Under the pieces are notes generated by a model that was not told where the DNA came from, did not search any database, and saw only the letters and a list, made by a program, of their open reading frames with translations. Positions 19,102 through 27,783 of a stretch of DNA of 64,000 nt are shown here, piece by piece. Both the position numbers and the translations under genes were made by a program. Numbering within the stretch: the first letter of the stretch is position 1; each line of letters begins with the position of its first letter. The DNA is from Bradyrhizobium centrolobii. Lineage in GTDB: Bacteria > Pseudomonadota > Alphaproteobacteria > Rhizobiales > Xanthobacteraceae. The stretch is from positions 3,363-67,362 of the forward strand of contig NZ_LUUB01000042.1 in assembly GCF_001641635.1 (NCBI RefSeq). Direction: 5' to 3'.

Positions 19102-20525
19102 TCGGCTGCATCCAGGAGGTCAGAGATGATGTGTTTGGGGGTTTGACGGCGAAGCGAACCGGCATGCCGGACCACTTCGCCGATAATGAGAATGGCGGGA
19201 CCGCCATCGGTCCGCCTGACGAGCTCGGGCAGGTCACGCAGCGTGCCGATCGCGGCTTGCGCATCGGGCTGGGTGACGCGGGCGAACACGCCGACCGGCG
19301 TCTCCGGCGAACGACCGGCAGCGAGCAGACCGGCGCGCACGGCGGGCGCAGCGGTCATGCCCATGTAGACGACCACGGTCATCCTGGTGTCCGTCAGCGT
19401 CGACCAGTCGACGGTCTCGGCATCGCGCGCCTTGTGCGCGGTGAGGAAGGTGATGCGCGTCGCTTCATGGCGATATGTCAGCGGCACCTCGAAATCGGCG
19501 GCGCCGCCGATGCCGGCGGTGATGCCGGGAATGATTGAATAGGGGACGCCCGCGGCGCGCAAGGCTTCGACTTCCTCGCCACCGCGGCCGAACACGAAGG
19601 GATCGCCGCCCTTCAGCCGCACCACGCGCTGGCCGGCCTGTGCGGCCTCGATCATCCGCCTGTTGATGGCGTCCTGGCCGATGCCGGGCTTGCCGACGCG
19701 GCGGCCGACCGCAACGCGCGTGGTGTCGCGGCGGATGCGGTCGAGAATTTCCGCCGAGACCAGCTCGTCATGGAAGACGATGTCAGCGTCCTGCAATGCG
19801 CGCAGCGCCTTGATGGTGAGGAGATCGGGATCGCCGGGGCCGGCGCCGACCAGTGCGACGGAGCCCTCCGGCTTGTCGGCGCGCGCGAAGGCGGACGGAT
19901 CGGAAATCTGCTCGAGCGCCGCTTCGGCTTCGCTCTTGCGGCCGGCGAGCACGGAAGCCCCGATCGGACCGTCGATCACGCGCTCCCAGAAGCGGCGGCG
20001 CAACGGAAACTCGGCGATGCGCTCGTTGATGGATTTGCGGAAGCCTCCGATGAATTCGGCGAGTTCGCCGATGCGCGCCGGCAGCAGCGCCTCGATCTTC
20101 TCGCGCACGCGCCGCGCCACCACTGGCGAGGTGCCGCCGGTGCCGACCGCGACCACGACATCGCCGCGATCGACGATCGCCGGGAAGATGAAGCTGGAAT
20201 GTTCGAGGTCGTCCATGACGTTGACCGGCAGGCCGAGCGCCTTGGCGCGCACCGACATCGCAACGCCGACATCGCCCGCGCCTGCGCAGACGATGGCGAT
20301 GACGCCGGCAAGATCGGCAGTGAGCGGATCGCCGGCAGCGAACTCGATCCGCGCCGCGTCGTCGGGAGTGAGTCCGCCGAGGTCATGATCGCCGTCGATC
20401 GCATGCACGCGGATGCGCGCACCGGCCGCCGCGAGCACGCGAAGCTTGGCGCGCAAAAGCTCGCCCGCGCCGATGAGGACCACCGGACCGGCCTTGAGAT
20501 CGAGAAACACCGGCAAGAACCGCAT
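19098..20525 (-). CDS. cysG: Siroheme synthase (CysG: dehydrogenase/ferrochelatase plus uroporphyrinogen methyltransferase)
   Basis: 475 aa from ATG 20525. The N-terminal part (MRFLPVFLDLKAGPVVLIGAG) is the precorrin-2 dehydrogenase/ferrochelatase half. The C-terminal part from about residue 215 (VALVGAGPGDPDLLTIKALRAL) is the SAM-dependent methyltransferase half, with VRLKGGDPFVFGRGGEE and VPYSIIPGITAG. It makes the siroheme needed by CysI. An upstream in-frame ATG at 20630 would add 35 unconserved residues lying in the AT-rich promoter region, so it was rejected. Confidence 0.95.
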   Translation of the reverse strand: MRFLPVFLDLKAGPVVLIGAGELLRAKLRVLAAAGARIRVHAIDGDHDLGGLTPDDAARIEFAAGDPLTADLAGVIAIVCAGAGDVGVAMSVRAKALGLPVNVMDDLEHSSFIFPAIVDRGDVVVAVGTGGTSPVVARRVREKIEALLPARIGELAEFIGGFRKSINERIAEFPLRRRFWERVIDGPIGASVLAGRKSEAEAALEQISDPSAFARADKPEGSVALVGAGPGDPDLLTIKALRALQDADIVFHDELVSAEILDRIRRDTTRVAVGRRVGKPGIGQDAINRRMIEAAQAGQRVVRLKGGDPFVFGRGGEEVEALRAAGVPYSIIPGITAGIGGAADFEVPLTYRHEATRITFLTAHKARDAETVDWSTLTDTRMTVVVYMGMTAAPAVRAGLLAAGRSPETPVGVFARVTQPDAQAAIGTLRDLPELVRRTDGGPAILIIGEVVRHAGSLRRQTPKHIISDLLDAAE

Positions 20526-20667
20526 GCGATACTCGTTTCCCCCAATTCGGGGTTGACTGGAATTATTTTCTATATATGTGTCGTTTCGAGCGCGCAAAGA
20601 GAAAATTTTTTCTTCTATTCCGCGCTGCAACTATAGAATTTTCGCCTCCAAACGCAAAGTGGCAGAG
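20526..20667. promoter_or_regulatory. AT-rich divergent control region of cysG and cysD operons
   Basis: A clear AT-rich island in GC-rich DNA. It contains TGGAATTATTTTCTATATATG near 20560 and AGAAAATTTTTTCTTCTATTCC near 20605, so GGAAT and ATTCC half-sites face each other across about 50 bp, with AAATTTT-type dyads between. Such spaced imperfect dyads fit a LysR-type (CysB-like) sulfur regulator. The regulator itself is not in the window. Confidence 0.5.
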
Positions 20668-21564
20668 ATGCATCTTCTCAAGGACGATTCCGCAGGTGAC
20701 GGACTGAGCAGCACCGCGTTCACCGAGCGCGTGCGTGCGCAAGAATTTTCTGCCGACCTTGCTCCGAGCATGGACCATCTCGACCAGCTCGAGGCGCAGA
20801 GCATCTACATCTTCCGCGAGGCGTTCGCCCGGCTAAAGAAGATTGCCCTGCTGTGGTCGCTCGGCAAGGACTCCAACGTCATGATCTGGCTGGCGCGGAA
20901 GGCGTTCTTCAGCCGCATGCCGTTCCCCGCCCTTCATGTCGACACCGGGAAGAAGTTTCCTGAGATGTATCGCTTCCGCGATAACTACGGCAAAGAGTGG
21001 GAGCTCGACCTGCGCGTCGAGCCCTGCCCGCCGATCGATGCCGTCGATCCGACCTTGCCGCCGGCCGCCCGTTCCGCGGCACGCAAGACCGAAGGGCTGA
21101 AGATGGCGCTCGCGAAATTTGGCTTTGATGGCCTGATCGCCGGCATCCGCCGCGACGAGGAGGCGACGCGCGCCAAGGAGCGCGTGTTCTCGCCGCGCGG
21201 GCTCGAAGGCAATTGGGACGTGCGCGACCAGCCGCCGGAGTTCTGGGACCAGTTCAACGCCTCGCCGCCGCCGGGCGCGCACCTTCGCATTCATCCGATC
21301 CTGCATTGGACCGAGGCCGACATCTGGGCCTACACCAAGCGCGAGAACATTCCGATCATCCCGCTCTATCTGTCGCAGAACGGCAAGCGCTACCGCTCGC
21401 TGGGCGATTCCGACATCACCTTCCCGGTGAATTCGAGCGCATCGAACATCGACGAGATCCTCGTCGAACTCGAAGATACCAAGGTGCCGGAGCGCGCCGG
21501 CCGCGCGCTCGACCACGAGACCGAGGACGCCTTCGAGCGTCTGCGCGTCGCCGGCTATCTCTGA
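20668..21564 (+). CDS. cysD: Sulfate adenylyltransferase subunit 2
   Basis: 298 aa from ATG 20668; an ATG at 20770 begins the conserved part (MDHLDQLEAQSIYIFREAF) and is a credible alternative, while the upstream ATG at 20578 falls in the AT-rich promoter. The PP-loop reads LWSLGKDSNVM, and HVDTGKKFPEMYRFRD, GIRRDEEATRAKER and the WTEADIWAYTKREN block follow the CysD pattern. With CysN it forms APS from sulfate and ATP. The PP-loop region is slightly off the usual MLYSIGKDSSV form. Confidence 0.93.
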   Translation: MHLLKDDSAGDGLSSTAFTERVRAQEFSADLAPSMDHLDQLEAQSIYIFREAFARLKKIALLWSLGKDSNVMIWLARKAFFSRMPFPALHVDTGKKFPEMYRFRDNYGKEWELDLRVEPCPPIDAVDPTLPPAARSAARKTEGLKMALAKFGFDGLIAGIRRDEEATRAKERVFSPRGLEGNWDVRDQPPEFWDQFNASPPPGAHLRIHPILHWTEADIWAYTKRENIPIIPLYLSQNGKRYRSLGDSDITFPVNSSASNIDEILVELEDTKVPERAGRALDHETEDAFERLRVAGYL

Positions 21565-21584
21565 CCTCAGGACGCAACGCGGCT

Positions 21585-23501
21585 ATGAACATGATCGTCA
21601 CGACGGCTACGCCCGCCACCCCGAACGGCACCACGCGTCCCCAGGTCCGCATCGTCATCGTCGGCCATGTCGACCATGGCAAGTCGACGCTGGTCGGCCG
21701 CCTGCTGCATGAGACCGGCAGCCTGCCCGAGGGCAAGCTCGAAATGCTCAAGGCCGTCAGCGCCCGGCGCGGCATGCCCTTCGAATGGTCGTTCCTGCTC
21801 GATGCGCTCCAGACCGAGCGCGACCAGGGCATCACCATCGACACCACGCAGATCCGTTTCCGCACCAATTCGCGCGACATCGTGCTGATCGATGCGCCCG
21901 GCCACGCCGAGTTCCTGCGCAACATGATCACCGGCGCCTCGCAGGCCGATGGCGCGGTGCTGATCATCGACGCCCTCGAAGGCGTGCGCGACCAGACCCG
22001 ACGACACGGCTATCTCCTGCATCTGCTCGGCGTGAAGCAGGTCGCGATCGTCGTCAACAAGATGGACCGCGTCGACTTCGCCGCCGACCGATTCAAGGCG
22101 ATCAGCGACGAGATTTCCGCGCATCTCGAAGGGCTCGGCGTGACGCCGACCGCGATCATTCCGATTTCCGCCCGCGACGGCGACGGCGTCGCCGAGCGCA
22201 CCGATCGCATCGGCTGGTACAAGGGACCGACCGTGGTCGAGGCGCTCGACCGGCTGGAGCCGGCGCGACCGCTCGAAGCACTGGCGCTGCGGCTGCCGGT
22301 GCAGGCGATCTACAAGTTCGACGACCGCCGCATCGTCGCGGGCCGCATCGAATCCGGCAGCCTCAAAGCCGGCGACGAGATCGTGATCATGCCGGCCGGC
22401 AAGATCGCGAAGATCAAGACCGTTGAGGGCTGGCCGGTAACGCCGGTCGCAGGCCGGCAGGGCGCGGGACGCTCGGTCGGCATCACGCTCGACCGTGAAC
22501 TGTTCGTCGAGCGCGGCGACATCATCGCGCATGCGGGCACTGCGCCGCGCGAAACGCGCCGGCTGCGCGCGCGCATCTTCTGGCTGCACGACAAGCCGCT
22601 CGCCAAGGGCGACCAGCTCCTGGTGCGCTGCGGGCCGAAGGAAAGCCGCGCCACGGTCGTTGCGATCGAGAAGGCGGTCGATCCCGGCGAGCTCTCGACC
22701 ACCGAGAACAAGGCGATCGGTCGCAACCATGTCGGCGAGATCGACATCTCTCTTTCCAATCCGATTGCGGCCGATCCCTATACCGAGAATCCACGCACCG
22801 GGCGCCTCGTGATCGAGGTGTCGGGACGCATCGCGGGCGGCGGCCTGGTGCTCTCCGTCGATGCCGGCCAGCGCGCCGTGCCGGTCGACATCGTGCCGGT
22901 GGAATCGGCGCTGCGGCCCGACGAGCGCTCCGCGCGTTATCGCCATAACGGCGCCGTGGTCTGGCTCACGGGCCTCCCCGCCTCCGGCAAGTCGACGCTG
23001 GCGAAGGCGCTGGAGCGGCGGCTGTTTTCGAATGGCGGCTCGCCCATCCTGCTCGACGGCGACACGCTGCGCGCCGGGCTCAACAGCGATCTCGGCTTCT
23101 CCGCCGCTGATCGCAGCGAGAACATCCGCCGCCTCGCCGAAGTCGCCACGCATCTGGCGCGCAACGGCCACATCGCGATCGTCGCCGCCGTCTCGCCCGC
23201 CCGCGAGGACCGCGCCGCTGCGCGCCGCATCGCCGACACCGCGTTCCGTGAGATCCATGTCGCAACCCCTGCGGCCGTGTGCGAGGAGCGTGACCCCAAG
23301 GGCCACTACAAGAAGGCCCGCTCCGGCGCGCTCGTTTCGTTCACGGGCATCGGCAACGATTACGAGAAGCCCGACGCCGCCGAGCTCGTGATCGATACGT
23401 CCACTCGAACGGTCGCGGATGCGGCGGACGAGATCGAGCGCATGCTCAAGACGACCGGCGTGCTGTTCGACGAACTCGTGGACCTCGCCGCGAATATTTG
23501 A
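21585..23501 (+). CDS. cysN/cysC: Bifunctional sulfate adenylyltransferase subunit 1 / adenylylsulfate kinase (CysNC, NodQ type)
   Basis: 638 aa. Residues from about 22 form the GTPase of ATP sulfurylase: GHVDHGKST, DAPGHAEF, NKMD. After the beta-barrel part, residues from about 445 form the APS kinase, with a second P-loop GLPASGKST, LDGDTLRAGLN and DPKGHYKKARSG. The fusion makes PAPS directly from APS. It starts 20 nt after cysD, so they are one operon. NodQ proteins of rhizobia share this layout, but no nodulation genes are near, so this is probably the housekeeping copy. Confidence 0.95.
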   Translation: MNMIVTTATPATPNGTTRPQVRIVIVGHVDHGKSTLVGRLLHETGSLPEGKLEMLKAVSARRGMPFEWSFLLDALQTERDQGITIDTTQIRFRTNSRDIVLIDAPGHAEFLRNMITGASQADGAVLIIDALEGVRDQTRRHGYLLHLLGVKQVAIVVNKMDRVDFAADRFKAISDEISAHLEGLGVTPTAIIPISARDGDGVAERTDRIGWYKGPTVVEALDRLEPARPLEALALRLPVQAIYKFDDRRIVAGRIESGSLKAGDEIVIMPAGKIAKIKTVEGWPVTPVAGRQGAGRSVGITLDRELFVERGDIIAHAGTAPRETRRLRARIFWLHDKPLAKGDQLLVRCGPKESRATVVAIEKAVDPGELSTTENKAIGRNHVGEIDISLSNPIAADPYTENPRTGRLVIEVSGRIAGGGLVLSVDAGQRAVPVDIVPVESALRPDERSARYRHNGAVVWLTGLPASGKSTLAKALERRLFSNGGSPILLDGDTLRAGLNSDLGFSAADRSENIRRLAEVATHLARNGHIAIVAAVSPAREDRAAARRIADTAFREIHVATPAAVCEERDPKGHYKKARSGALVSFTGIGNDYEKPDAAELVIDTSTRTVADAADEIERMLKTTGVLFDELVDLAANI

Positions 23502-23515
23502 GTCTGTCTCATTCC

Positions 23516-23625
23516 CGGCTGTCGTCGCCCGGTCATCGAGACCGGGCGACCCAGGATTCCAGAGACAGCGTTGGGATACGGAGAAGCCGCGGCGTACTGG
23601 ATTCCCCGCTTTCGCGGGGAATGAC
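23516..23625. repeat. Palindromic intergenic repeat after cysNC
   Basis: Two hairpins: GTCGCCCGGT...ACCGGGCGAC near 23524-23550 and ATTCCCCGC/GCGGGGAAT at 23601-23622. The central sequence CCAGAGACAGCG...GGAGAAGCCGCGGCGTACTGG recurs almost unchanged at 32315-32360, showing a dispersed repeat. It may also end cysNC transcription. Confidence 0.65.
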
Positions 23626-23802
23626 ACCGGTGTGTTGGGCCTCCCACACCTCGTCTTGACATTTTGACAGACCTTTGGGGGTCTTCTCACCGCCCCGATT
23701 TTGGGGCTATTAGGACCCCGAAAGCCGTCCCCTGTGGGCGCATTTTGCTGCTGTCGGGTCTAAAGCAGCCAAAAACAGCCATTTCCAACAAGAAAGCCCA
23801 TC

Positions 23803-25968
23803 ATGAAACGCGTCGACGCCCACGGATTGAAGATCGCTCCCGTCCTGTTTGACTTCATCGCCAAGGAAGCGGCCCCGAAAACGGGGATCGCGCCGGATGC
23901 GTTCTGGGCCGGGCTTGCCGCTATCATCAAGGAGCTTGGGCCGAAGAACCGGTCGCTGCTCGCCGTTCGCGACACGTTGCAGGCCAAGATCGACGACTGG
24001 CACCGCGCCAACAAGGGCAAGGCGTTCGACATCGACGCCTACACCGCCTTCCTGAAGGAGATCGGCTATCTCGTCCCTGAGCCTGCGACGCAGAAGGTCG
24101 AGACGGCCAATGTCGACGAGGAGATCGGCAAGATCTGCGGCCCGCAGCTCGTCGTGCCCCTGACCAATGCACGCTACGCGCTGAACGCGGCGAATGCGCG
24201 CTGGGGCTCGCTCTATGACGCCTTCTACGGCACCGACGCCATCCCGCACGATGCCGCCGACACCGGCAAAGGCTACAGCAAGGCGCGCGGCGACAAAGTG
24301 ATCGCCAAGGCCAAGGCGTTCCTCGATACCGCCGTGCCGCTCGCGACCGGCAGCCACACCGACGTCACCGCCTACAGCGTCGTCGCGGGCCAGCTCGCGG
24401 TGAAGCTGAAGAGCGGCAATGCCACCGCGCTGAAGAACGCCGCACAGTTCGCGGGCTTCCAGGGCGAAGCGGCTGCGCCGTCCGCGGTGCTGCTCGTCAA
24501 CAACGGCCTGCACATCGAGGTCAAGATCGACCGCAACAACACGATCGGCAAGGACGATCCGGCCGGCGTTGCCGACATGATCATGGAGGCTGCGGTCTCC
24601 ACCATCCTCGACATGGAAGACTCGGTCGCCGCCGTCGATGCCGAGGACAAGGTGCTGGTCTATCGCAACACGCTCGGCCTGATGAACGGCACGCTGTCGG
24701 CCGACTTCGAGAAAGGCGGCAAGACGCTGACGCGTTCGCTCAACGCCGACCACAGCTACACGACGCCGGACGGCAAGGGCGAAGTGAAACTTCACGGCCG
24801 CAGCCTGCTGCTGATGCGCAACTGCGGTCACCACATGTTCACCGACGCGGTACTGGACGAGACCGGCGAGGAGATTCCGGAAGGCCTGCTCGATGCCGCC
24901 GTCTCCGGACTTGTTGCCATCCACGACCTCAGGGGCAATTCGAAGGTCAAGAACAGCCGCACCGGATCGGCCTATATCGTCAAGCCGAAGATGCACGGCC
25001 CCGACGAGGTGTCGCTGACCTGCGAGATATTCGACCGCGTCGAGAAGATGCTGTCGCTGCCGGAGAACACGCTCAAGGTCGGCATCATGGACGAAGAGCG
25101 GCGCACCACCGTCAACCTCAAGGCCTGCATCCAGCGCGCCTCGAAGCGCATCATGTTCATCAACACCGGCTTCCTCGACCGCACCGGCGACGAGATCCAC
25201 ACCTCGATGGAAGCGGGTCCGATGATCCGCAAGAACGAGATGAAGGCGCAAGCGTGGATCAAGGCCTATGAGAACTGGAACGTCGACATGGGCCTGATCG
25301 ACGGTCTCCCCGGCCACGCCCAGATCGGCAAGGGCATGTGGGCCGCGCCCGACAAGATGGCGGACATGCTGGCCCAGAAGCTCGCGCATCCGCAGGCCGG
25401 CGCCACCACCGCCTGGGTGCCCTCTCCGACCGCGGCGACGCTGCACGCGCTGCACTACCACCAGGTCAACGTCATCGCGCGCCAGCAGGAGCTGACCAAG
25501 GGCGGACCTCGCGCGAAGCTCTCGGACATCCTCACCATTCCGGTGTCGAAGTCGAACTGGGCGCCGGACGACGTCAAGCAGGAGATCGACAACAACTGCC
25601 AGGGTATCCTCGGCTACGTCGTGCGCTGGATCGACCAGGGCGTCGGTTGCTCCAAAGTGCCCGACATCCACGATGTCGGCCTGATGGAAGACCGCGCAAC
25701 GCTGCGCATCTCGAGCCAGCATCTCGCCAACTGGCTGCACCAGGGTGTCATCACCGAGGCGCAGGTGATGGAATCGCTGAAGCGCATGGCCGTCGTCGTC
25801 GACAAGCAGAACGCGGGCGATTCGCTGTACAAGCCGATGGCGCCGTCCTTCGACGGCGTCGCCTTCAAGGCCGCCTGCGACCTCATCTTCAAGGGCCGCA
25901 CGCAGCCGAACGGCTACACCGAATACATCCTCACCGCGCGCCGACGCGAGGCGAAGGCGGCGGGCTGA
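23803..25968 (+). CDS. glcB: Malate synthase G
   Basis: 721 aa, the full length expected of isoform G. It condenses glyoxylate with acetyl-CoA to malate. Family landmarks are [20 protein letters not shown], the acidic metal-binding stretch [33 protein letters not shown] and the C-terminal [17 protein letters not shown]. It stands alone with no isocitrate lyase or glycolate oxidase gene beside it. The 150 bp upstream hold a T-rich stretch and loose dyads but no site I can name. Confidence 0.96.
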   Translation: MKRVDAHGLKIAPVLFDFIAKEAAPKTGIAPDAFWAGLAAIIKELGPKNRSLLAVRDTLQAKIDDWHRANKGKAFDIDAYTAFLKEIGYLVPEPATQKVETANVDEEIGKICGPQLVVPLTNARYALNAANARWGSLYDAFYGTDAIPHDAADTGKGYSKARGDKVIAKAKAFLDTAVPLATGSHTDVTAYSVVAGQLAVKLKSGNATALKNAAQFAGFQGEAAAPSAVLLVNNGLHIEVKIDRNNTIGKDDPAGVADMIMEAAVSTILDMEDSVAAVDAEDKVLVYRNTLGLMNGTLSADFEKGGKTLTRSLNADHSYTTPDGKGEVKLHGRSLLLMRNCGHHMFTDAVLDETGEEIPEGLLDAAVSGLVAIHDLRGNSKVKNSRTGSAYIVKPKMHGPDEVSLTCEIFDRVEKMLSLPENTLKVGIMDEERRTTVNLKACIQRASKRIMFINTGFLDRTGDEIHTSMEAGPMIRKNEMKAQAWIKAYENWNVDMGLIDGLPGHAQIGKGMWAAPDKMADMLAQKLAHPQAGATTAWVPSPTAATLHALHYHQVNVIARQQELTKGGPRAKLSDILTIPVSKSNWAPDDVKQEIDNNCQGILGYVVRWIDQGVGCSKVPDIHDVGLMEDRATLRISSQHLANWLHQGVITEAQVMESLKRMAVVVDKQNAGDSLYKPMAPSFDGVAFKAACDLIFKGRTQPNGYTEYILTARRREAKAAG

Positions 25969-25994
25969 TCGGGCGAAACGTCGCGGCGCGCGGC

Positions 25995-26019
25995 GGAACG
26001 GCCGCCCGCCGATCGCGTT
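25995..26019 (+). promoter_or_regulatory. EcfG-type promoter (exact match) for CsbD gene
   Basis: GGAAC at 25995-25999, exactly 16 nt, then CGTT at 26016-26019. This is a perfect match to the EcfG consensus. It lies 30 bp upstream of the CsbD start at 26049 and just after the malate synthase stop. Confidence 0.75.
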
Positions 26020-26048
26020 GTCCGGCCATCAACTGGCGGGAGATGGTC

Positions 26049-26249
26049 ATGGACTGGAATCGCATCGAAGGAAACTGGAAGCAGTTCAAGGGCTCGGCCA
26101 AGGAGAAGTGGGGCAAGCTCACTGACGACGACCTCAAATTGATCGAGGGCCGTCGCGAACAACTCGAAGGCCGGCTGCAGGAACGCTATGGCAAGGCCAA
26201 GGACCAGGTTCGTCAGGACGTCGACGACTGGCTCAAATCGCTGCACTAG
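26049..26249 (+). CDS. CsbD family stress protein
   Basis: 66 aa, the standard size. MDWNRIEGNWKQFKGSAKEK, a WGKLTDDDL segment, and the EGRLQERYGKAKDQ block are the CsbD family signature. Start 26049 is preferred over ATG 26043 because GGGAG then sits 6 nt upstream. A soluble, highly charged helical protein of unknown molecular role, commonly among the strongest general-stress-induced genes. It has an exact EcfG promoter and a clean terminator, so it is a single-gene unit. Confidence 0.93.
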   Translation: MDWNRIEGNWKQFKGSAKEKWGKLTDDDLKLIEGRREQLEGRLQERYGKAKDQVRQDVDDWLKSLH

Positions 26250-26267
26250 GGCACGATAAGGCGAACG

Positions 26268-26295
26268 AAGCCCCGGCTCACGCCGGGGCTTTTTT
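26268..26295 (+). terminator. Rho-independent terminator of the CsbD gene
   Basis: AGCCCCGGC and GCCGGGGCT form a 9-bp stem with a TCAC loop, followed by TTTTT. It starts about 20 nt after the stop codon. Confidence 0.9.
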
Positions 26296-26309
26296 GTTGG
26301 AAGAGTCGG

Positions 26310-26391
26310 AGCCCGGATGGAGCGCAGCGTAATCCGCGATCGGTGCGGCTTGGGGTAAGACCCCGGATTTCACTTCGCTCCACCCGGGCTA
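26310..26391. repeat. Palindromic repeat (GCCCGGATGGAGCG ends)
   Basis: Left end GCCCGGATGGAGCG (26311-26324) and right end CGCTCCACCCGGGC (26376-26389) are inverted copies with one mismatch, around a roughly 50-nt centre. This is a different family from the GTCGTCCCGG elements. It lies between two convergent stress genes. Confidence 0.65.
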
Positions 26392-26401
26392 CGGATCCCC
26401 G

Positions 26402-26557
26402 CTAAAACACCGTGAGATATTTCAGCAGCGACACGACACCGATGATGATCACGATGACGCGCGCGATCTGCTTGGCCCGGCCATCCATCGGCAGCATGTT
26501 GATGAGATAGAGAACGAGAATGATGACGAGAAAGGTGACGAGCACACCCACGATCAT
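26402..26557 (-). CDS. Small Thivi_2564-family-like membrane protein
   Basis: 51 aa from ATG 26557 with GGGGG upstream; longer in-frame extensions run into the promoter. Two hydrophobic segments (VGVLVTFLVIILVLYLINML and ARVIVIIIGVVSLLKYL) flank a short PMDGRAKQI loop, which is the pattern of the Thivi_2564 small inner-membrane family. Function unknown. The exact EcfG promoter at 26595-26620 indicates stress induction. Confidence 0.75.
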   Translation of the reverse strand: MIVGVLVTFLVIILVLYLINMLPMDGRAKQIARVIVIIIGVVSLLKYLTVF

Positions 26558-26594
26558 CGCAGAGCCCCCTTCAGGCAATTCCTGATGATGTCCT

Positions 26595-26620
26595 AACGCG
26601 GTCCCCTCGCTCCGGGTTCC
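26595..26620 (-). promoter_or_regulatory. EcfG-type promoter (exact match) for small membrane protein
   Basis: On the minus strand GGAAC (26620-26616), 17 nt, CGTT (26598-26595). Both elements are exact. It lies 38 bp upstream of the ATG at 26557. Confidence 0.72.
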
Positions 26621-26834
26621 ATGCCCAGCAATCCGCTGCAACTTCTAGTTATGCGTACTTCCACCGGCGGGCTCGCTGCCTAAAATCTTACCCTTTTGCT
26701 TCGGAATGCGGAAACCGTTTGCGGCAAGCCGCGAGCCGCATGCGATTGCCGATCACGACGCGCCCTCCCTGTTTTCCTTCAATTGCCGTTGGCGGTGCCC
26801 TTACGAATCCTGGAATTTGGAGTTGGGGGTTTCG

Positions 26835-27282
26835 ATGCTGAGTCGTCTGACCGTATCCGCCCTGTTGAAGGCGTGATTGCGATAACGTCGGTCTGCGTGG
26901 TGATTGCGCTCTCGCTCACCGCCTATGAATCCTGCCGCCTCAAGACCGCCAACCGCATCTCGCACATCGCGGACGCCTGCGCTGACCTGTTCAAGGCGAT
27001 GCACAATCTGTGCACCGACCGCTCGACCACCACGCGGCTGTTGAACGCGACCGAGCCGATGGACGCCGAGATCGAGAAATATCTGCGCACGTTACGCGAC
27101 GCGCACGCAATATGCGGCGCAGGGCACCAGGAACGTCTCGGACAACATCACCGGCGTCAAAGCCGACGCCGACGCCGCGGCGGGTGCAGCGGAGAACGTC
27201 AAGCAGGTGTCGGAGACGCCGGAGACCCAGGCAGCTCGGCCAACAGGTCAGCGATTTCCTCGGCAAGATCCGCGCGGCGTAA
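26835..27282 (+). pseudogene. Methyl-accepting chemotaxis protein remnant (frameshifted, internally deleted)
   Basis: It begins [13 protein letters not shown] like the two intact receptors downstream, then a 1-nt loss in the AAGGCGGTGATT equivalent creates a stop at 26874. With that base restored the frame reads TSVCVVIALSLTAYE and KAMHNLCTDRSTTTRLLNAT, matching the receptor N-terminus for about 100 residues. Near 27105 it jumps directly to the last 60 codons of the receptor ([13 protein letters not shown] equivalent). A further 5-nt loss near 27228 shifts the tail. About 1.6 kb of receptor is therefore missing. No function expected. Confidence 0.85.
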
Positions 27283-27307
27283 GGCACGCTAGCGCCACAC
27301 TCACGGT

Positions 27308-27426
27308 GTCGTCCCGGCGCAGGCCGGGACCCAACCCTAGGGAGTGGTTGTCGCGCGAGCCGCTAACCACGAGTCTTCGCCAAATCCAATCCTGTGGGTT
27401 TGGGTCCCGGCCTGCGCCGGGACGAC
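27308..27426. repeat. 119-bp element with perfect 26-bp inverted ends
   Basis: Left end 27308-27333 (GTCGTCCCGGCGCAGGCCGG then GACCCA) is the exact reverse complement of right end 27401-27426. The centre is unrelated sequence. This is the best preserved copy of the GTCGTCCCGG family in the window and looks MITE-like. It sits between the receptor remnant and the next receptor gene. Confidence 0.8.
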
Positions 27427-27440
27427 GGCGGAGATTTGGG

Positions 27441-27531
27441 CAGCGCTATCGCACCCCTCGCGATGTCTTCGCGGCGAAAGCCGGCGACACATCCACGGTG
27501 TCGTCCTGGCTTTCGCCAGGACGACAATAAG
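27441..27531. repeat. Second palindromic unit beside 27308-27426
   Basis: It contains the hairpin GTCGTCCTGGC (27500-27510) and GCCAGGACGAC (27515-27525), a variant of the same repeat ends, after a stretch with CGCGATGTCTTCGCGG dyads. No coding potential seen. The remaining 27532-27783 is the upstream region of the next receptor and shares TTACCCTTTT with the region before the remnant. Confidence 0.6.
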
Positions 27532-27783
27532 AGGCATGATGCTCCGGATCAGAAAAATCGCGCTTCGAATGCAATGAGCGACGGTGCCTGCACCGCCCCC
27601 AATCCTTAACGACTCCGTAATTTTACGGCAGGCCCACTGTCTAAGTTTTTACCCTTTTCGGGCCAAATGCGCCCAGCGCCTGCCGGCGGCATGCGCGTAT
27701 CGCGTGCATCCCTTTGGTCTTTCGAAGTTCGTGGGGGCTGCCGTTCGGGGCCACGAACTTCGAAACGCGTACCGGGGTGTCCG

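Noticed and set aside
21585..23501. CysNC as a symbiotic nodQ gene
   Set aside because: It lies inside a complete housekeeping sulfate operon with no nodulation genes or nod boxes in the window.
21567..23690. 707-residue open frame antisense to cysNC
   Set aside because: Its composition is Arg/Asp/His-rich shadow coding caused by high GC at third positions; cysNC on the other strand has all family motifs.
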